A DNA stretch of 64,000 bases from Hydractinia symbiolongicarpus (taxonomy: Eukaryota; Cnidaria; Hydrozoa; Anthoathecata; Hydractiniidae): NCBI RefSeq assembly GCF_029227915.1, contig NC_079879.1, forward strand, positions 11,782,001 through 11,846,000, written 5' to 3'. Made by a program: the position numbers and the translations under genes. A model generated the notes under the pieces. The model was not told where the DNA came from. It did not search any database and saw only the letters and a list, made by a program, of their open reading frames with translations. Below are positions 11,735 through 24,388 of the stretch, one piece after another (position 1 is the first letter of the stretch; each line of letters opens with the position of its first letter).

Positions 11735-12478
11735 TTCCCAGTATTGACAAGGCCTTTAATCTTCTCAACATGATCTTAACTTTCGGAGTCGAGTTCCAAT
11801 TGTACGTATGGAGTGGTTCCTCGGGATTCTGCGTGACACCTCACATGGTGAAAAAAATTCATTCTTTTAGCTAAATGATCGCGACCTCCAACCAAATCGG
11901 AAAATTTCGAAATTGACGAATACCGTAGAGATGATACATACCTTAAACTCAGGGATCTAGAAATAGTGTGAGTTTTTTTTATCTGTAACATGTTCAACAT
12001 TGCCTACAGAGGCCATAATGTGCGTGTTTTTATTGCTTATGGTGTTGATTCATTTGCTCGTGCTGCGCATGTGCGGGAATTACTGTCATAAGAACGCTTA
12101 GCATGCCAAAATACCTCAGCACACGTTGTTAACTTTCCCGATTTCAAATTTCAAAATGTTCACAAGTTGTTTAAAACTTTATTCCTATTTTGCCAGTTTT
12201 GAAGTTTAAAGGAGAAATTCAGTGCAACGCTAAAAGAAGCAGAAATCTTTGACCATCCTTGGGACTGCTGCAGAAGCAAGGTAAAACTTGTAAGCAGTAA
12301 CCTTCTCTAGGAACACGGGTATGCTTAGGAAAGACGTGCTTTTTAAGACCTGCCCTGTGTGAGGAATGCCCAATCCAAGATTTCCGATGGGAAACTGCAA
12401 CGGGTGCTTCTCAGGACTGAGAAAACTGAGTCTACGATGTCCGCGCAGTACCGACGCATTCATAATGATACGCAGTGC
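11735..12478 (+). repeat. Satellite monomer, S (dimer unit 2, copy 2)
   Basis: 744 bp. Carries all private markers of 10248-10991, including ATGATCGCGACC and GATGGGAAACTGC. Confidence 0.92.
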
Positions 12479-13222
12479 TTCCCAGTATTGACAAGGCCTT
12501 TAATCTTCTCAACATGATCTTAACTTTCGGAGTCGAGTTCCAATTGTACGTATGGAGTGGTTCCTCGGGATTCTGCGTGACACCTCACATGGTGAAAAAA
12601 ATTCATTCTTTTAGCTAAATGTTCCCGACCCCCAACCGAATCAAAAAATTTCGAAATTGACGAATACCGTAGAGATGATACATACCTTAAACTCAGGGAT
12701 CTAGAAATAGTGTGAGTTTTTTTTATCTGTAACATGTTCAACATTGCCTACAGCGGCCATAATGTGCGTGTTTTTATTGCTTACGGTGTTGATTCATTTG
12801 CTCGTGCTGCGCATGTGCCAGAATTACTGTCATAAGAACGCTTAGCATGACAAAATACCTCAGCACACGTTGTTAACCTTCCAGATTTCAAATTTCAAAA
12901 TGTTCACAAGTTGTTTAAAACTTTATTCCTATTTTGCCAGTTTTGAACTTTAAAGGAGAAATTCAGTGCAACGCTAAAAGAAGCAGAAATCTTTGATCAT
13001 CCTTGGGACTGCTGCAGAAGCAAGGTAAAACTTGTAAGCAGTAACCTTCTCTAGGAACACGGGTATGCTTAGGAAAGACGTGCTTTTTAAGACCTGCCCT
13101 GTGTGAGGAATGCCCAATCCTAGATTTCCGATGGAAAACTGCAACAGGTGTTTGTCTGGACTGAGAAAACTGAGTCTACGATGTCCGCGCAGTGCCGACG
13201 CATTCATAATGACACTCAGTGC
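12479..13222 (+). repeat. Satellite monomer, S
   Basis: 744 bp. The head combines GGGATCTAG of the dimer with ordinary CCCGACCCCC, so it is a transition unit at the end of the S-S expansion. GTGCCAGAATTACTG and CTACAGCGGCC are private. Confidence 0.92.
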
Positions 13223-14273
13223 TTCCCAGTATTGACAAGGCCTTTAATCTTCTCAACATAATCCAGTCGAGTTCCAAATGTACGTATGAAGTGGTTCCTC
13301 GGGATTCTGCGTGACACCTCACATGGTGAAAAAAATTCATTCTTTTAGCTAAATGTTCCCGACCCCCAACCGAATCGAAAAATTTCGAAATTGACGAATA
13401 CCGTAGAGATGATACATACCTTAAACCCAGGGACCTAGAAATAGTGTGAGTTTTTTTATCTGTAACCTGTTCAACATTGCGTACAGAGGCCATAATGCGC
13501 GTGTTTTTATTGCTTATAGTGTTTATTCATTTGCTCGTGCTGCGCATGTGCGGGAATTACTGAACACCTCGATGACACAGATAAACTGGGGAAGCGCTCA
13601 GAAATTAAAACTGGAAAGATCGTGGTTACAAAATCGCTTCAGTGTAATCAAAATAAAAGTAGGACTGTTCGTATTCTATCTACTTTGAGGAGACATCTCG
13701 GGTGAAAAAAAGATGATCATCAAACAAACAATCCGTAAATAGATACTTGAGTTACTTCTTGCTGCTCGACAATGATGACTATACAGAGATTTTTAGGCAA
13801 CAAATCCGTTAATTCAACAATTCTCTCAATGCACTCTTGCCTCCATAGCTTGTTAGTATTTGCTTAAGATTGCACCTTAATTATCAGGAAGCGCGAGCTT
13901 AGTACGACAAAGATGACTGTACTACAAGGCTTTTACTCATAAGAACGCTCAACATACCAAGATACTTCATCAAACGTTCTTGACAGTCCCGATTTGAATT
14001 TTCAAAATGTTCTGAAATTGTTTTTAACTTTCTCCTTATTTTGCAAGTTTTGAACTTTAGAGGAGAATTTCAGTGCAACGATTAAAGAAGCTGTAACCTT
14101 CTCTGAAAACACGGGTATGCTTAGGGAAGACGTACTTTTCAAGACCTGGCCTGTCAAAAGTTTGCGCAATGCAAGTTTTCCGATAAAAAACAGCAACGGG
14201 TGCTTGTCTGGCCGAGAAAACTGAGTGTACGAAGTCCCTGCAGTCCCGCTGCGATCATAATGATACTCAGTAC
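13223..14273 (+). repeat. Satellite monomer, L with small head deletion
   Basis: 1051 bp. Near 13257 the head reads CAACATAATCCAGTCGAG, about 10 bases shorter than normal. The head is S-linked and the body L. The tail has GTCTGGCCGAG, one base short, and GATAAAAAACAGC. Confidence 0.92.
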
Positions 14274-15016
14274 TTCCCAGCATTGACAAGGCCCTTAATC
14301 TTCTCAACATGATCTTAACTTTCGGAGTCTAGTTCCAAATGTACGTATGGAGTGGTTCCTTGGGATTCTGCGTGACACCTCACATGGTGAAAAATATTCA
14401 TTCCTTTAGCTAAATCTTTCCGACCCCCAACCGAATCGAAAAATAACGAAATTGACGAATACCGTAGAAATGATACATACCTTAAACTCAGGGACCTAAA
14501 AATAGTGTGAGTTTTTTTATCTGTAACCTGTTCAACATTGCCTACAGAGGCCATAATGTGCGTGTTTTTATTGCTTATGGTGTTTATTCATTTGCTCGTG
14601 CTGCGCATGTGCGAGAATTACTGTCATAAGAACGCTTAGCATGCCAAAATACCTCAGCACACGTTGTTAACTTTCCCGATTTCAAATTTCAAAATGTTCA
14701 CAAGTTGTTTAAAACTTTATTCCTATTTTGCCAGTTTTGAACTTTAAAGGAGAAATTCAGTGCAACAATAAAAGAAGCAGAAATCTTTGACCATCCTTAG
14801 GACTGCTGCAGAAGCAAGGTAAAACTTGTAAGCAGTAACCTTCTCTAGGAACACGGGTATGCTTAGGAAAGACGTGCTTTTTAAGACCTGCCCTGTGTGA
14901 GGAATGCCCAATCTAAGATTTCCGATGGAAAACTGCAACGGGTGTTTGTCTGGACTGACAAAACTGAGTCTACGATGTCCGCGCAATACCGAGGCATTCA
15001 TAATGATACTCAGTGC
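14274..15016 (+). repeat. Satellite monomer, S (trimer unit 1)
   Basis: 743 bp. L-linked head (GTCTAG, AATAACG) with TTCCTTTAGC and GGGACCTAAAAATAG. S body with CATCCTTAGGACTGC and CTGGACTGACAAAAC. Confidence 0.92.
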
Positions 15017-16078
15017 TTCCCAGTATTGACAAGGCCTTTAATCTTCTCAACATGATCTTAACTTTCGGAGTCGAGTTTCAAATGTACGTATGGAGTGGTT
15101 CCTCGGGATTCTGCGTGACACCTCACATGGTGAAAAAAATTCATTCTTTTAGCTAAATGTTCCCGACCCCCAACCGAATCGAAAAATTTCGAAATTGACG
15201 AATACCGTAGAGATGATACATACCTTAAACTCAGGGACCTAGAAATAGTGCGAGTTTTTTTATCTGTAACCTGTTCAACATTGCGTACAGAGGCCAATAT
15301 GCGCGTGTTTTTATTGCTTATGGTGTTTATTCATTTGCTCGTGCTACGCATGTGCGGGAATTACTGAACACCTCGATGACACAGATAAACTGGGGAAGCG
15401 CTCAGAAATTAAAACTGGAATGACCGTGGTTACAAAATCGCTTCAGTGTAATCAAAATAAAAGTAGGACTGTTCGTATTATATCTACTTTGAGGAGACAT
15501 CTCGGGTGAAAAAAAGATGATCATGAAACAAACAATCCGTAAAGAGATACTGGAGTTACTTCTTGCTGCTCGACAATGATGACTAGACAGAGATTTTTAG
15601 GCAACAAATCCGTTAATTCAACAATTCTGTCAATGCACTCTTGTCTGCATAGCTTGTTAGTATTTGCTTAAGATTGCACCTGAATTATCAGGAAGCGCGA
15701 ACTTAGTACAACAAAGATGACTGTACTACAAGGCTTTTACTCATAAGAACGCTCAACATACCAAGATACTTCATCAAACGTTCTTGACTTTCCCGATTTG
15801 AATTTCCAAAATGTTCTTAAATTGTTTTTAACTTTCTCCTTATTTTGCAAATTTTGAACTTTAGAGGAGAATTCCAGTGCAACGATTGAAGAAGCTGTAA
15901 CCTTCTCTGAAAACACGGGTATGCTTAAAGAAGACGTACTTTTCAAGACCTGGCCTGTCAAACGTTTGCGCAATGCAAGTTTTCCGATGAAAAACTGCAA
16001 CGGGTGCTTGTCTAGACCGAGAAAACTGAGTGTACGATGTCCCTGCAGTCCCGCTGCGATCATAATGATACTCAGTGC
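15017..16078 (+). repeat. Satellite monomer, L (trimer unit 2)
   Basis: 1062 bp. S-linked head with GAGTTTCAAATG and ATAGTGCGAG. The L block has GATCATGAAAC, GACTAGACAG and GTACAACAAAG; the body has GGAGAATTCCAG. Confidence 0.92.
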
Positions 16079-17138
16079 TTCCCAGTATCGACAAGGCCTT
16101 AATCTTCTCAACATGATCTTAACTTTCGTAGTCTAGTTCCAAATGTACGTATGGAGTGGTTCCTCGGGATTCTGCATGACACCTCACATGGTGAAAAATA
16201 TTCATTCTTTTAGCTACATGTTCCCGACCCCCAACCGAATCGAAAAATAACGAAATTGACGAATACCGTAGAGATGATACATACCTTAAACTCAGGGACC
16301 TAGAAATAGTGTGAGTTTTTTATCTGTAACCTGTTCAACATTGCGTACAGAGGCCATAATGCGCGTGTATTTATTGCTTATGGTGTTTATTCATTTGCTC
16401 GTGCTGCGCATGTGCGGGAATTACTGAACACCTCGATGACACAGATAAACTGGGGAAGCGCTCAGAAATTAAAACTGGAATGACCGTGGTTACAAAATCG
16501 CTTCAGTGTAATCAAAATAAAAGTAGGACTGTTTGTATTCTATCTACTTTGAGGAGACATCTCGGGTGAAAAAAAGATGATCATCAAACAAACAATCCGT
16601 AAAGAGATACTGGAGTTACTTCTTGCTGCTCAACAATGATGACTATACAGAGATTTTCAGACAACAAATCCGTTAATTCAACAATTCTCTCAATGCACTC
16701 TTGCCTGCATGGCTTGTTAGTATTTGCTTAAGATTGCACCTTAATTATCAGGAAACGCGAACTTAGTACGTCAGAGATGACTGCACTACAAGGCTTTTAC
16801 TCATAAGAACGCTCAACATACCAAGACACTTCATCAAACGTTCTTGCCTTTCCCGATTTGAATTTTCAAAATGTTCTTAAATTGTTTTTAACTTTCTCCT
16901 TTTTTTGCAAATTTTGAACTTTAGGGGAGAATTTCAGTGCAACGATAAAAGAAGCTGTAACCTTCTCTGAAAACACGGGTATGCTTAGGGAAGACGTACT
17001 TTTCAAGACCTGGCCTGTCAAACGTTTGCGCAATGCAAGTTTTCCGATAAAAAACAGCAACGGGTGCTTGTCTGGACTGAGAAAACTGAGTGTACGATGT
17101 CCCTGCAGTCCCGCTGCGATCATAATGATACTCAGTGC
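16079..17138 (+). repeat. Satellite monomer, L (trimer unit 3)
   Basis: 1060 bp. L-linked head, GTATCGACAAGGCC. The L block has GCATGGCTTG, CAGGAAACGCG and GTACGTCAGAG. The body has CTCCTTTTTTTGC and TTTAGGGGAG. Confidence 0.92.
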
Positions 17139-17881
17139 TTCCCAGCATTGACAAGGCCCTTAATCTTCTCAACATGATCTTAACTTTCGGAGTCTAGTTC
17201 CAAATGTACGTATGGAGTGGTTCCTTGGGATTCTGCGTGACACCTCACATGGTGAAAAATATTCATTCCTTTAGCTAAATCTTTCCGACCCCCAACCGAA
17301 TCGAAAAATAACGAAATTGACGAATACCGTAGAAATGATACATACCTTAAACTCAGGGACCTAAAAATAGTGTGAGTTTTTTTATCTGTAACCTGTTCAA
17401 CATTGCCTACAGAGGCCATAATGTGCGTGTTTTTATTGCTTATGGTGTTGATTCATTTGGTCGTGCTGCGCATGTGCGAGAATTACTGTCATAAGAACGC
17501 TTAGCATGCCAAAATACCTCAGCACACGTTGTTAACTTTCCCGATTTCAAATTTCAAAATGTTCACAAGTTGTTTAAAACTTTATTCCTATTTTGCCAGT
17601 TTTGAACTTTAAAGGAGAAATCCAGTGCAACGCTAAAAGAAGCAGAAATCTTTGACCATCCTTAGGACTGCTGCAGAAGCAAGGTAAAACTTGTAAGCAG
17701 TAACCTTCTCTAGGAACACGGGTATGCTTAGGAAATACGTGCTTTTTAAGACCTGCCCTGTGTGAGGAATGCCCAATCTAAGATTTCCGATGGAAAACTG
17801 CAACGGGTGTTTGTCTGGACTGACAAAACTGAGTCTACGATGTCCGCGCAGTACCGAGGCATTCATAATGATACTCAGTGC
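17139..17881 (+). repeat. Satellite monomer, S (trimer unit 1, copy 2)
   Basis: 743 bp. Same markers as 14274-15016; GGAAATACGTGC is private to this copy. Confidence 0.92.
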
Positions 17882-18943
17882 TTCCCAGTATTGACAAGGC
17901 CTTTAATCTTCTCAACATGATCTTAACTTTCGGAGTCGAGTTTCAAATGTACGTATGGAGTGGTTCCTCGGGATTCTCCGTGACACCTCACATGGTGAAA
18001 AAAATTCATTCTTTTAGCTAAATGTTCCCGACCCCCGAAGGAATCGAAAAATTTCGAAATTGTTGAATACCGTAGAGATGATACATACCTTAAACTCAGG
18101 GACCTAGAAATAGTGCGAGTTTTATTATCTGTAACCTGTTCAACATTGCGTACAGAGGCCATTATGCGCGTGTTCTTATTGCTTATGGTGTATATTCATT
18201 TGCTCGTGCTACGCATGTGCGGGAATTACTGAACACCTCGATGACACAGATAAACTGGGGAAGCGCTCAGAAATTAAAACTGGAATGACCGTGGTTACAA
18301 AATCGCTTCAGTGTAATCAAAATAAAAGTAGGACTGTTCGTATTATATCTACTTTGAGGAGACATCTCGGGTGAAAAAAAGATGATCATGAAACAAACAA
18401 TCCGTAAAGAGATACTGGAGTTACTTCTTGCTGCTCGACAATGATGACTAGACAGAGATTTTTAGGCAACAAATCCGTTAATTCAACAATTCTGTCAATG
18501 CACTCTTGTCTGCATAGCTTGTTAGTATTTGCTTAAGATTGCACCTTAATTATCAGGAAGGGCGAACTTAGTACAACAAAGATGACTGTACTACAAGGCT
18601 TTTACTCATAAGAACGCTCAACATACCAAGATACTTCATCAAACGTTCTTGACTTTCCCGATTTGAATTTCCAAAATGTTCTTAAATTGTTTTTAACTTT
18701 CTCCTTATTTTGCAAATTTTGAACTTTAGAGGAGAATTCCAGTGCAACGATAAAAGAAGCTGTAACCTTCTCTGAAAACACGGGTATGCTTAAAGAAGAC
18801 GTACTTTTCAAGACCTGGCCTGTCAAACGTTTGCGCAATGCAAGTTTTCCGATGAAAAACTGCAACGGGTGCTTGTCTAGACCGAGAAAACTGAGTGTAC
18901 GATGTCCCTGCAGTCCCGCTGCGATCATAATGATACTCAGTGC
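17882..18943 (+). repeat. Satellite monomer, L (trimer unit 2, copy 2)
   Basis: 1062 bp. Same markers as 15017-16078. The head has private changes CCCCGAAGGAATCG and AATTGTTGAATAC. Confidence 0.92.
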
Positions 18944-20002
18944 TTCCCAGTATCGACAAGGCCTTAATCTTCTCAACATGATCTTAACTTTCGTAGTCTA
19001 GTTCCAAATGTACGTATGGAGTGGTTCCTCGGGATTCTGCATGACACCTCACATGGTGAAAAATATTCATTCTTTTAGCTACATGTTCCCGACCCCCAAC
19101 CGAATCGAAAAATAACGAAATTGACGAATACCGTAGAGATGATACATACCTTAAACTCAGGGACCTACAAATAGTGTGAGTTTTTTATCTGTAACCTGTT
19201 CAACATTGCGTACAAAGGCCATAATGCGCGTGTATTTATTGCTTATGGTGTTTATTCATTTGCTCGTGCTGCGCATGTGCGGGAATTACTGAACACCTCG
19301 ATGACACAGATAAACTGGGGAAGCGCTCAGAAATTAAAACTGGAATGACCGTGGTTACAAAATCGCTTCAGTGTAATCAAAATAAAAGTAGGACTGTTTG
19401 TATTCTATCTACTTTGAGGAGACATCTCGGGTGAAAAAAAGATGATCATCAAACAAAAAATCCGTAAAGAGATACTGGAGTTACTTCTTGCTGCTCAACA
19501 ATGATGACTATACAGAGATTTTTAGACAACAAATCCGTTAATTCAACAATTCTCTCAATGCACTCTTGCCTGCATGGCTTGTTAGTATTTGCTTAAGATT
19601 GCACCTTAATTATCAGGAAACGCGAACTTAGTACGTCAGAGATGACTGCACTACAAGGCTTTTACTCATAAGAACGCTCAACATACCAAGACACTTCATC
19701 AAACGTTCTTGACTTTCCCGATTTGAATTTTCAAAATGTTCTTAAATTGTTTTTAACTTTCTCCTTTTTTTGCAAATTTTGAACTTTAGGGGAGAATTTC
19801 AGTGCAACGATAAAAGAAGCTGTAACCTTCTCTGAAAACACGGGTATGCTTAGGGAAGACGTACTTTTCAAGCCTGGCCTGTCAAACGTTTGCGCAATGC
19901 AAGTTTTCCGATGAAAAACTGCAACGGGTGCTTGTCTGGACCGAGAAAACTGAGTGTACAATGTCCCTGCAGTCCCGCCGCGATCGTAATGATACTCAGT
20001 GC
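18944..20002 (+). repeat. Satellite monomer, L (trimer unit 3, copy 2)
   Basis: 1059 bp. Same block markers as 16079-17138. The body loses one base (CAAGCCTGGCC for CAAGACCTGGCC region), and the tail has CGCCGCGATCGTAATG. Confidence 0.92.
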
Positions 20003-21061
20003 TTCCCAGTATCGACAAGGCCCTTAATCTTCTCAACATGATCTTAACTTTCGGAGTCTAGTTCCAAATGTACGTATGGAGTGGTTCCTCGGCATTCTGC
20101 GTGACACCCCACATGGTGAAAAAAATTCATTCTTTTAGCTAAATGTTCCCGACCCCCAACCGAATCAAAAAATAACGAAATTGCGAATACCGTAGAGAGG
20201 ATACATACCTTAAACTCAGGGACCTAGAAATAGTGTGAGTTTTTTTATCTGTAACCTCTTCAACATTGCGTACAGAGGCCATAATGCGCGTGTTTTTATT
20301 GCTTATGGTGTTGATTTATTTGCTCGTGCTGTGCATGTGCGAGAATTACTGAACACCTCGATGACACAGATAAACTGGGGAAGCGCTCAGAAATTAAAAC
20401 TGGAATGACCGTGGTTACAAAATCGCTTCAGTGTAATCAAAATAAAAGTAGGACTGTTCGTATTCTATCTACTTTGAGGAGACATCTCGGGTGAAAAAAA
20501 GATGATCATCAAACAAACAATCCGTAAAGAGATACTGGAGTTACTTCTTGCTGCTCGACAATGATGACTATACACAGATTTTTAGGCAACAAATCCGTTA
20601 ATTCAACAATTCTCTCAATGCACTCTTGCCTCCATAGCTTGTTAGTATTTGCTTAAGATTGCACCTTAATTATCAGGAAGCGCGAACTTAGTACGACAAA
20701 GATGACTGTACTACAAGGCTTTTACTCATAAGAACGCTCAACATACCAAGATACTTCATCAAACGTTCTTGATTTTCCCGATTTGAATATTCAAAATGTT
20801 CTTAAATTGTTTTTAACTTTCTCCTTATTTTGCAAATTTTGAACTTTAGAGGAGAATTTCAGTGCAACGATAAAAGAAGCTGTAACCCTCTGAAAACACG
20901 GGTATGCTTAGGAAAGACGTACTTTTCAAGACCTGGCCTGTGAAAAGTTTGCGCAATGCAAGTTTTCCGATGAAAAACTTCAACGGGTGCTTGTCTGGAC
21001 CGAGAAAACTGAGTGTACGATGTGCCTGCAGTCCTGCTGCGATCATAATGATACTCAGTGC
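20003..21061 (+). repeat. Satellite monomer, L
   Basis: 1059 bp. Mixed head (GTCTAG, AAAAAATTC, AATAACG). GTGCTGTGCATGTGCG weakens the NRF-1-like motif. The body has GTAACCCTCTG, a small deletion, and CTGTGAAAAGTTTG. Confidence 0.92.
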
Positions 21062-21784
21062 TTCCCAGCATCGACAAGGCCCTTAATCTTCTCAACATGA
21101 TCTTAACTTTCGGAGTCTAGTTCCAAATGTACGTATGGAGTAGTTCCTCGTGATTCTGCGTGACACCTCACATGGTGAAAATAATTCATTCTTTTAGCTA
21201 AATGTTCCCGACCCCCAACCGAATCGAAAAATAACGAAATTGACGAATACCGTAGAGATGATACATACCTTAAACTCAGGGACCTAGCAATAGTGTGAGT
21301 TTTTTTATCTGTAACCTGTTCAACATTGCCTACATAGACCATAATGTGCGTGTTTTTATTGCTTATGGTGTTGATTCATTTGCTCGTGCTGCGCATGTGC
21401 GAGAAATACTGTCATAAGAACGCTTAGCATGCCAAAATACGTTAGCACACCTTGTTAACTTTCCCGATTTCAAATTTCAAAATGAAAATTCCTATTTTGC
21501 CAGTTTTGAACTTTAAGGGAGAAATTCAGTGCAACGCTAAAAGAAGCAGAAATCTTTGACTATCCTTGGGACTGCTGCAGAAGCAAGATAAATCTTGTAA
21601 GCAGTAACCTTCTCTAGGAACACGGGTATGCTTAGGAAAGACGTACTTTTTAAGACCTGCCCTGTGTGAGGAATGTCCAATCCAAGATTTCCGATGGAAA
21701 ACTGCAACGGGTGTTTGTCTGGACTGAGAAAACTGAGTCTACGATGTCCGCGCAGTACCGACGCATTCATAATGATACTCAGTG
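21062..21784 (+). repeat. Satellite monomer, S with about 20-bp body deletion
   Basis: 723 bp. L-linked head. Near 21481 CAAAATGAAAATTCC replaces a longer stretch containing TTCACAAGTTG, so about 20 bases are missing. The 55-bp block is present. Confidence 0.92.
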
Positions 21785-22901
21785 CTTCCCAGTATTGACA
21801 AGGCCTTTAATCTTCTCAACATGATCTTAACTTTCGGAAACGAGTTCCAAATGTACGTATGGAGTGGTTCCTCGGGATTCTGCGTGACACCTCACATGGT
21901 GAAAAAAATTCATTCTTTTAGCTAAATGTTCCCGACCCCAACCGAATCGAAAAATTTTAAAATTGACGAATACCGTAGAGATGATACATACCTTAAACTC
22001 AGGGACCTAGAAATAGTGCGAGTTTTTTTATCTGTAACCTGTTCAACATTGCGTACAGAGGCCATTATGCGCGTGTTTTTATTGCTTATGATGTTTATTC
22101 ATTTGCTCGTGCTGCGCATGTGCGGGAATTACTGAACACCTCGATGACACAGATAAACTGGGGAAGCGCTCAGAAATTAAAACTGGAATGACCGTGGTTA
22201 CAAAATCGCTTCAGTGTAATCAAAATAAAAGTAGGACTGTTCGTATTATTTCTACTTTGAGGAGACATCTCGGGTGAAAAAAAGATGATCATGAAACAAA
22301 CAATCCGTAAAGAGATACTGGAGTTACTTCTTGCTGCTCGACAATGATGACTAGACAGAGATTTTTAGGCAACAAATCCGTTAATTCAACAATTCTGTCA
22401 ATGCACTCTTGTCTGCAGAGCTTGTTAGTATTTGCTTAAGATTGCACCTTAATTATCAGGAAGCGCAAACTTAGTACAACAAAGATGACTGTACTACAAG
22501 GCTTTTACTCATAAAAAAGCTCAACATACCAAGATACTTCATCAAACGTTCTTGACTTTCCCGATTTGAATTGCCAAAATGTTCTTAAATTGTTTTTAAC
22601 TTTCTCCTTATTTTGCAAATTTTGAACTTTAGAGGACAATTTCAGTGCAACGCTAAAAGAAGCAGAAATCTTTGACCATCTGTGGGACTGCTGCAGAAGC
22701 AAGGTAAAACTTGTAAGCAGTAACCTTCTCTAGGAACACGGGTTTGCTTAGGAAAGACGTGCTTTTTAAGACCTGGCCTGTCAAACGTTTGCGCAATGCA
22801 AGTTTTCCGATGAAAAACTGCAACGGGTGCTTGTCTAGACCGAGAAAACTGAGTGTACGATGTCCCTGCAGTCCCGCTGCGATCATAATGATACTCAGTG
22901 C
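21785..22901 (+). repeat. Satellite monomer, L carrying the S 55-bp block (hybrid)
   Basis: 1117 bp, which equals 1062 plus 55. The 374-bp block is present, then at about 22636-22770 the sequence is S-type (GCAACGCTAAAAG, the 55-bp block, CTAGGAACACGG, GACGTGCTTTTTAAG), then L again (CTGGCCTGTCAAACG). The patch has the rare variant CATCTGTGGGACTG, otherwise seen only in the next unit. Confidence 0.9.
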
Positions 22902-23648
22902 TTCCCAGTTTCTACCCTTAAGGCCCTTAAACTTCTCAACATGATCTTAACTTTCGGAGTCTAGTTCTTAATGTACGTATGGAGTGGTTCCTTGGGATTC
23001 TGCGTGACACCTCACATGGTGAAAAATATTCATTCTTTTAGCTAAATGTTCCCGACCCCCAACCGAATCGAAAAATAACGAAATTGACGAATACCGTAGA
23101 GATGATACATACCTTAAACTCAGGGACCTAGAAATAGTGTGAGTTTTTTCATCTGTAACCTGTTCAACATTGCCTACAGAGTCCATAAAGTGCGTGTTTT
23201 TGTTGCTTATGGTGTTGATTCATTTGCTTGTGCTGCGCATGTGCGAGAATTACTGTCATAAGAACGCTTAGCATGCCAAAATACCTCAGCACACGTTGTT
23301 AACTTTCCCGATTTCAAATTTCAAAATGTTCACAAGTTGTTTAAAACTTTATTCCTATTTTGCCAGTTTTAAACTTTAAAGAAGAAATTCAGTGCAACGC
23401 TAAAAGAAGCAGAAATCTTTGACAATCTGTGGGACTGCTGCAGAAGCAAGGTAAAACTTGTAAGCAGTAACCTTCTCTAGGAACACGGGTATGCTTAGGA
23501 AAGACGTGCTTTTTAAGACCTGCCCTGTGTAAGGAATGCCCAATCCAAGATTTCCGATGGAAAACTGCAACGGGTGTTTGTCTGGACTGAGAAAACTGAG
23601 TCTACGATGTCCGCGCAGTACCGACGCATTCATAATGATACTCAGTGC
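22902..23648 (+). repeat. Satellite monomer, S
   Basis: 747 bp. L-linked head with the ACCCTTAAGGCCC insertion near 22915. The block has CAATCTGTGGGACTG. CTGTGTAAGGAATG is shared with the next unit. Confidence 0.92.
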
Positions 23649-24388
23649 TTCCCAGTATTGACAAGGCCTTTAATCTTCTCAACATGATCTAACTTTCGGA
23701 GTCTAGTTCCAAATGTACGTATGGAGTGGTTCCTCGGGATTCTGCGTGACACCTCACATGGTGAAAAATATTCATTCTTTTAGCTAAATGTTCCCGACCC
23801 CCAACCGAATCGAAAAATAACGAAATTGACGAATACCGTAGAGATGATACATACCATAAACTGAGGGACCTAGAAATAGTGTGAGTTTTTTATCTGTAAC
23901 CTGTTCAACATTGCCTGCAGAGGCCATAATGTGCGTGTTTTTTTGCTTATGGTGTTGATTCATTTGCTCGTGCTGCGCATGGGCGAGAATTACTGTCATA
24001 AGAACGCTTAGCATGCCAAAATACCTCAGCACACGTTGTTAACTTTCCCGATTTCGAATTTCAAAATGTTCACAAGTTGTTTAAAACTTTATTCCTATTT
24101 TGCCAGTTTTGAACTTTAAAGGAGAAATTCAGTGCAACGCTAAAAGAAGCAGAAATCTTTGACCATCCTTGGGACTGCTGCAGAAGCAAGGTAAAACTTG
24201 TAAGCAGTAACCTTCTCTAGGAACACGGGTATGCTTAGGAAAGACGTGCTTTTTAAGACCTGCCCTGTGTAAGGAATGCCCAATCCAAGATTTCCGATGG
24301 AAAACTGCAACGGGTGTTTGTCTGGACTGAGGAAACTGAGTCTACGATGTCCGCGCAATACCGACGCATTCATAATGATACTCAGTGC
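23649..24388 (+). repeat. Satellite monomer, S
   Basis: 740 bp. The head is L-linked although it follows an S tail, one of the exceptions to the tail/head linkage. It lacks a T at ATGATCTAAC and has a shortened run GTGTTTTTTTGC. Confidence 0.92.

Larger units (their letters stand above)
10992..12478 (+). repeat. S-S higher-order dimer, copy 2 (1,487 bp)
   Basis: Near-perfect copy of the preceding dimer with the same private markers in the same order. Rare differences include TATTCCAATTTTG in copy 1 against TATTCCTATTTTG here, and TAACTTTC against TAACCTTC. Confidence 0.88.
14274..17138 (+). repeat. S-L-L higher-order trimer, copy 1 (2,865 bp)
   Basis: Three units repeat as a block at 17139-20002. 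Shared private markers include TTCCTTTAGCTAAATCTTTCC, GATCATGAAACAAAC, GACTAGACAGAG, TTGTCTGCATAGC, TGCTTAAAGAAGACG and GCATGGCTTG. Similarity probably begins slightly upstream, near 14,170, where GATAAAAAACAGCAACGGG is shared with 17,047. Confidence 0.86.
17139..20002 (+). repeat. S-L-L higher-order trimer, copy 2 (2,864 bp)
   Basis: Second copy of the trimer at an offset of 2,865 bp, with the same marker order. The L unit within 21785-22901 carries several of the same markers (GATCATGAAACAAAC, GACTAGACAGAG), so a more diverged third echo exists downstream. Confidence 0.86.

Noticed and set aside
13446-13688. Plus-strand 80-codon ORF
   Set aside because: It spans the head and L block of a single unit, and in most other L units the frame is closed. 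The similar 86-codon ORF at 41611 depends on an extra T in a run.
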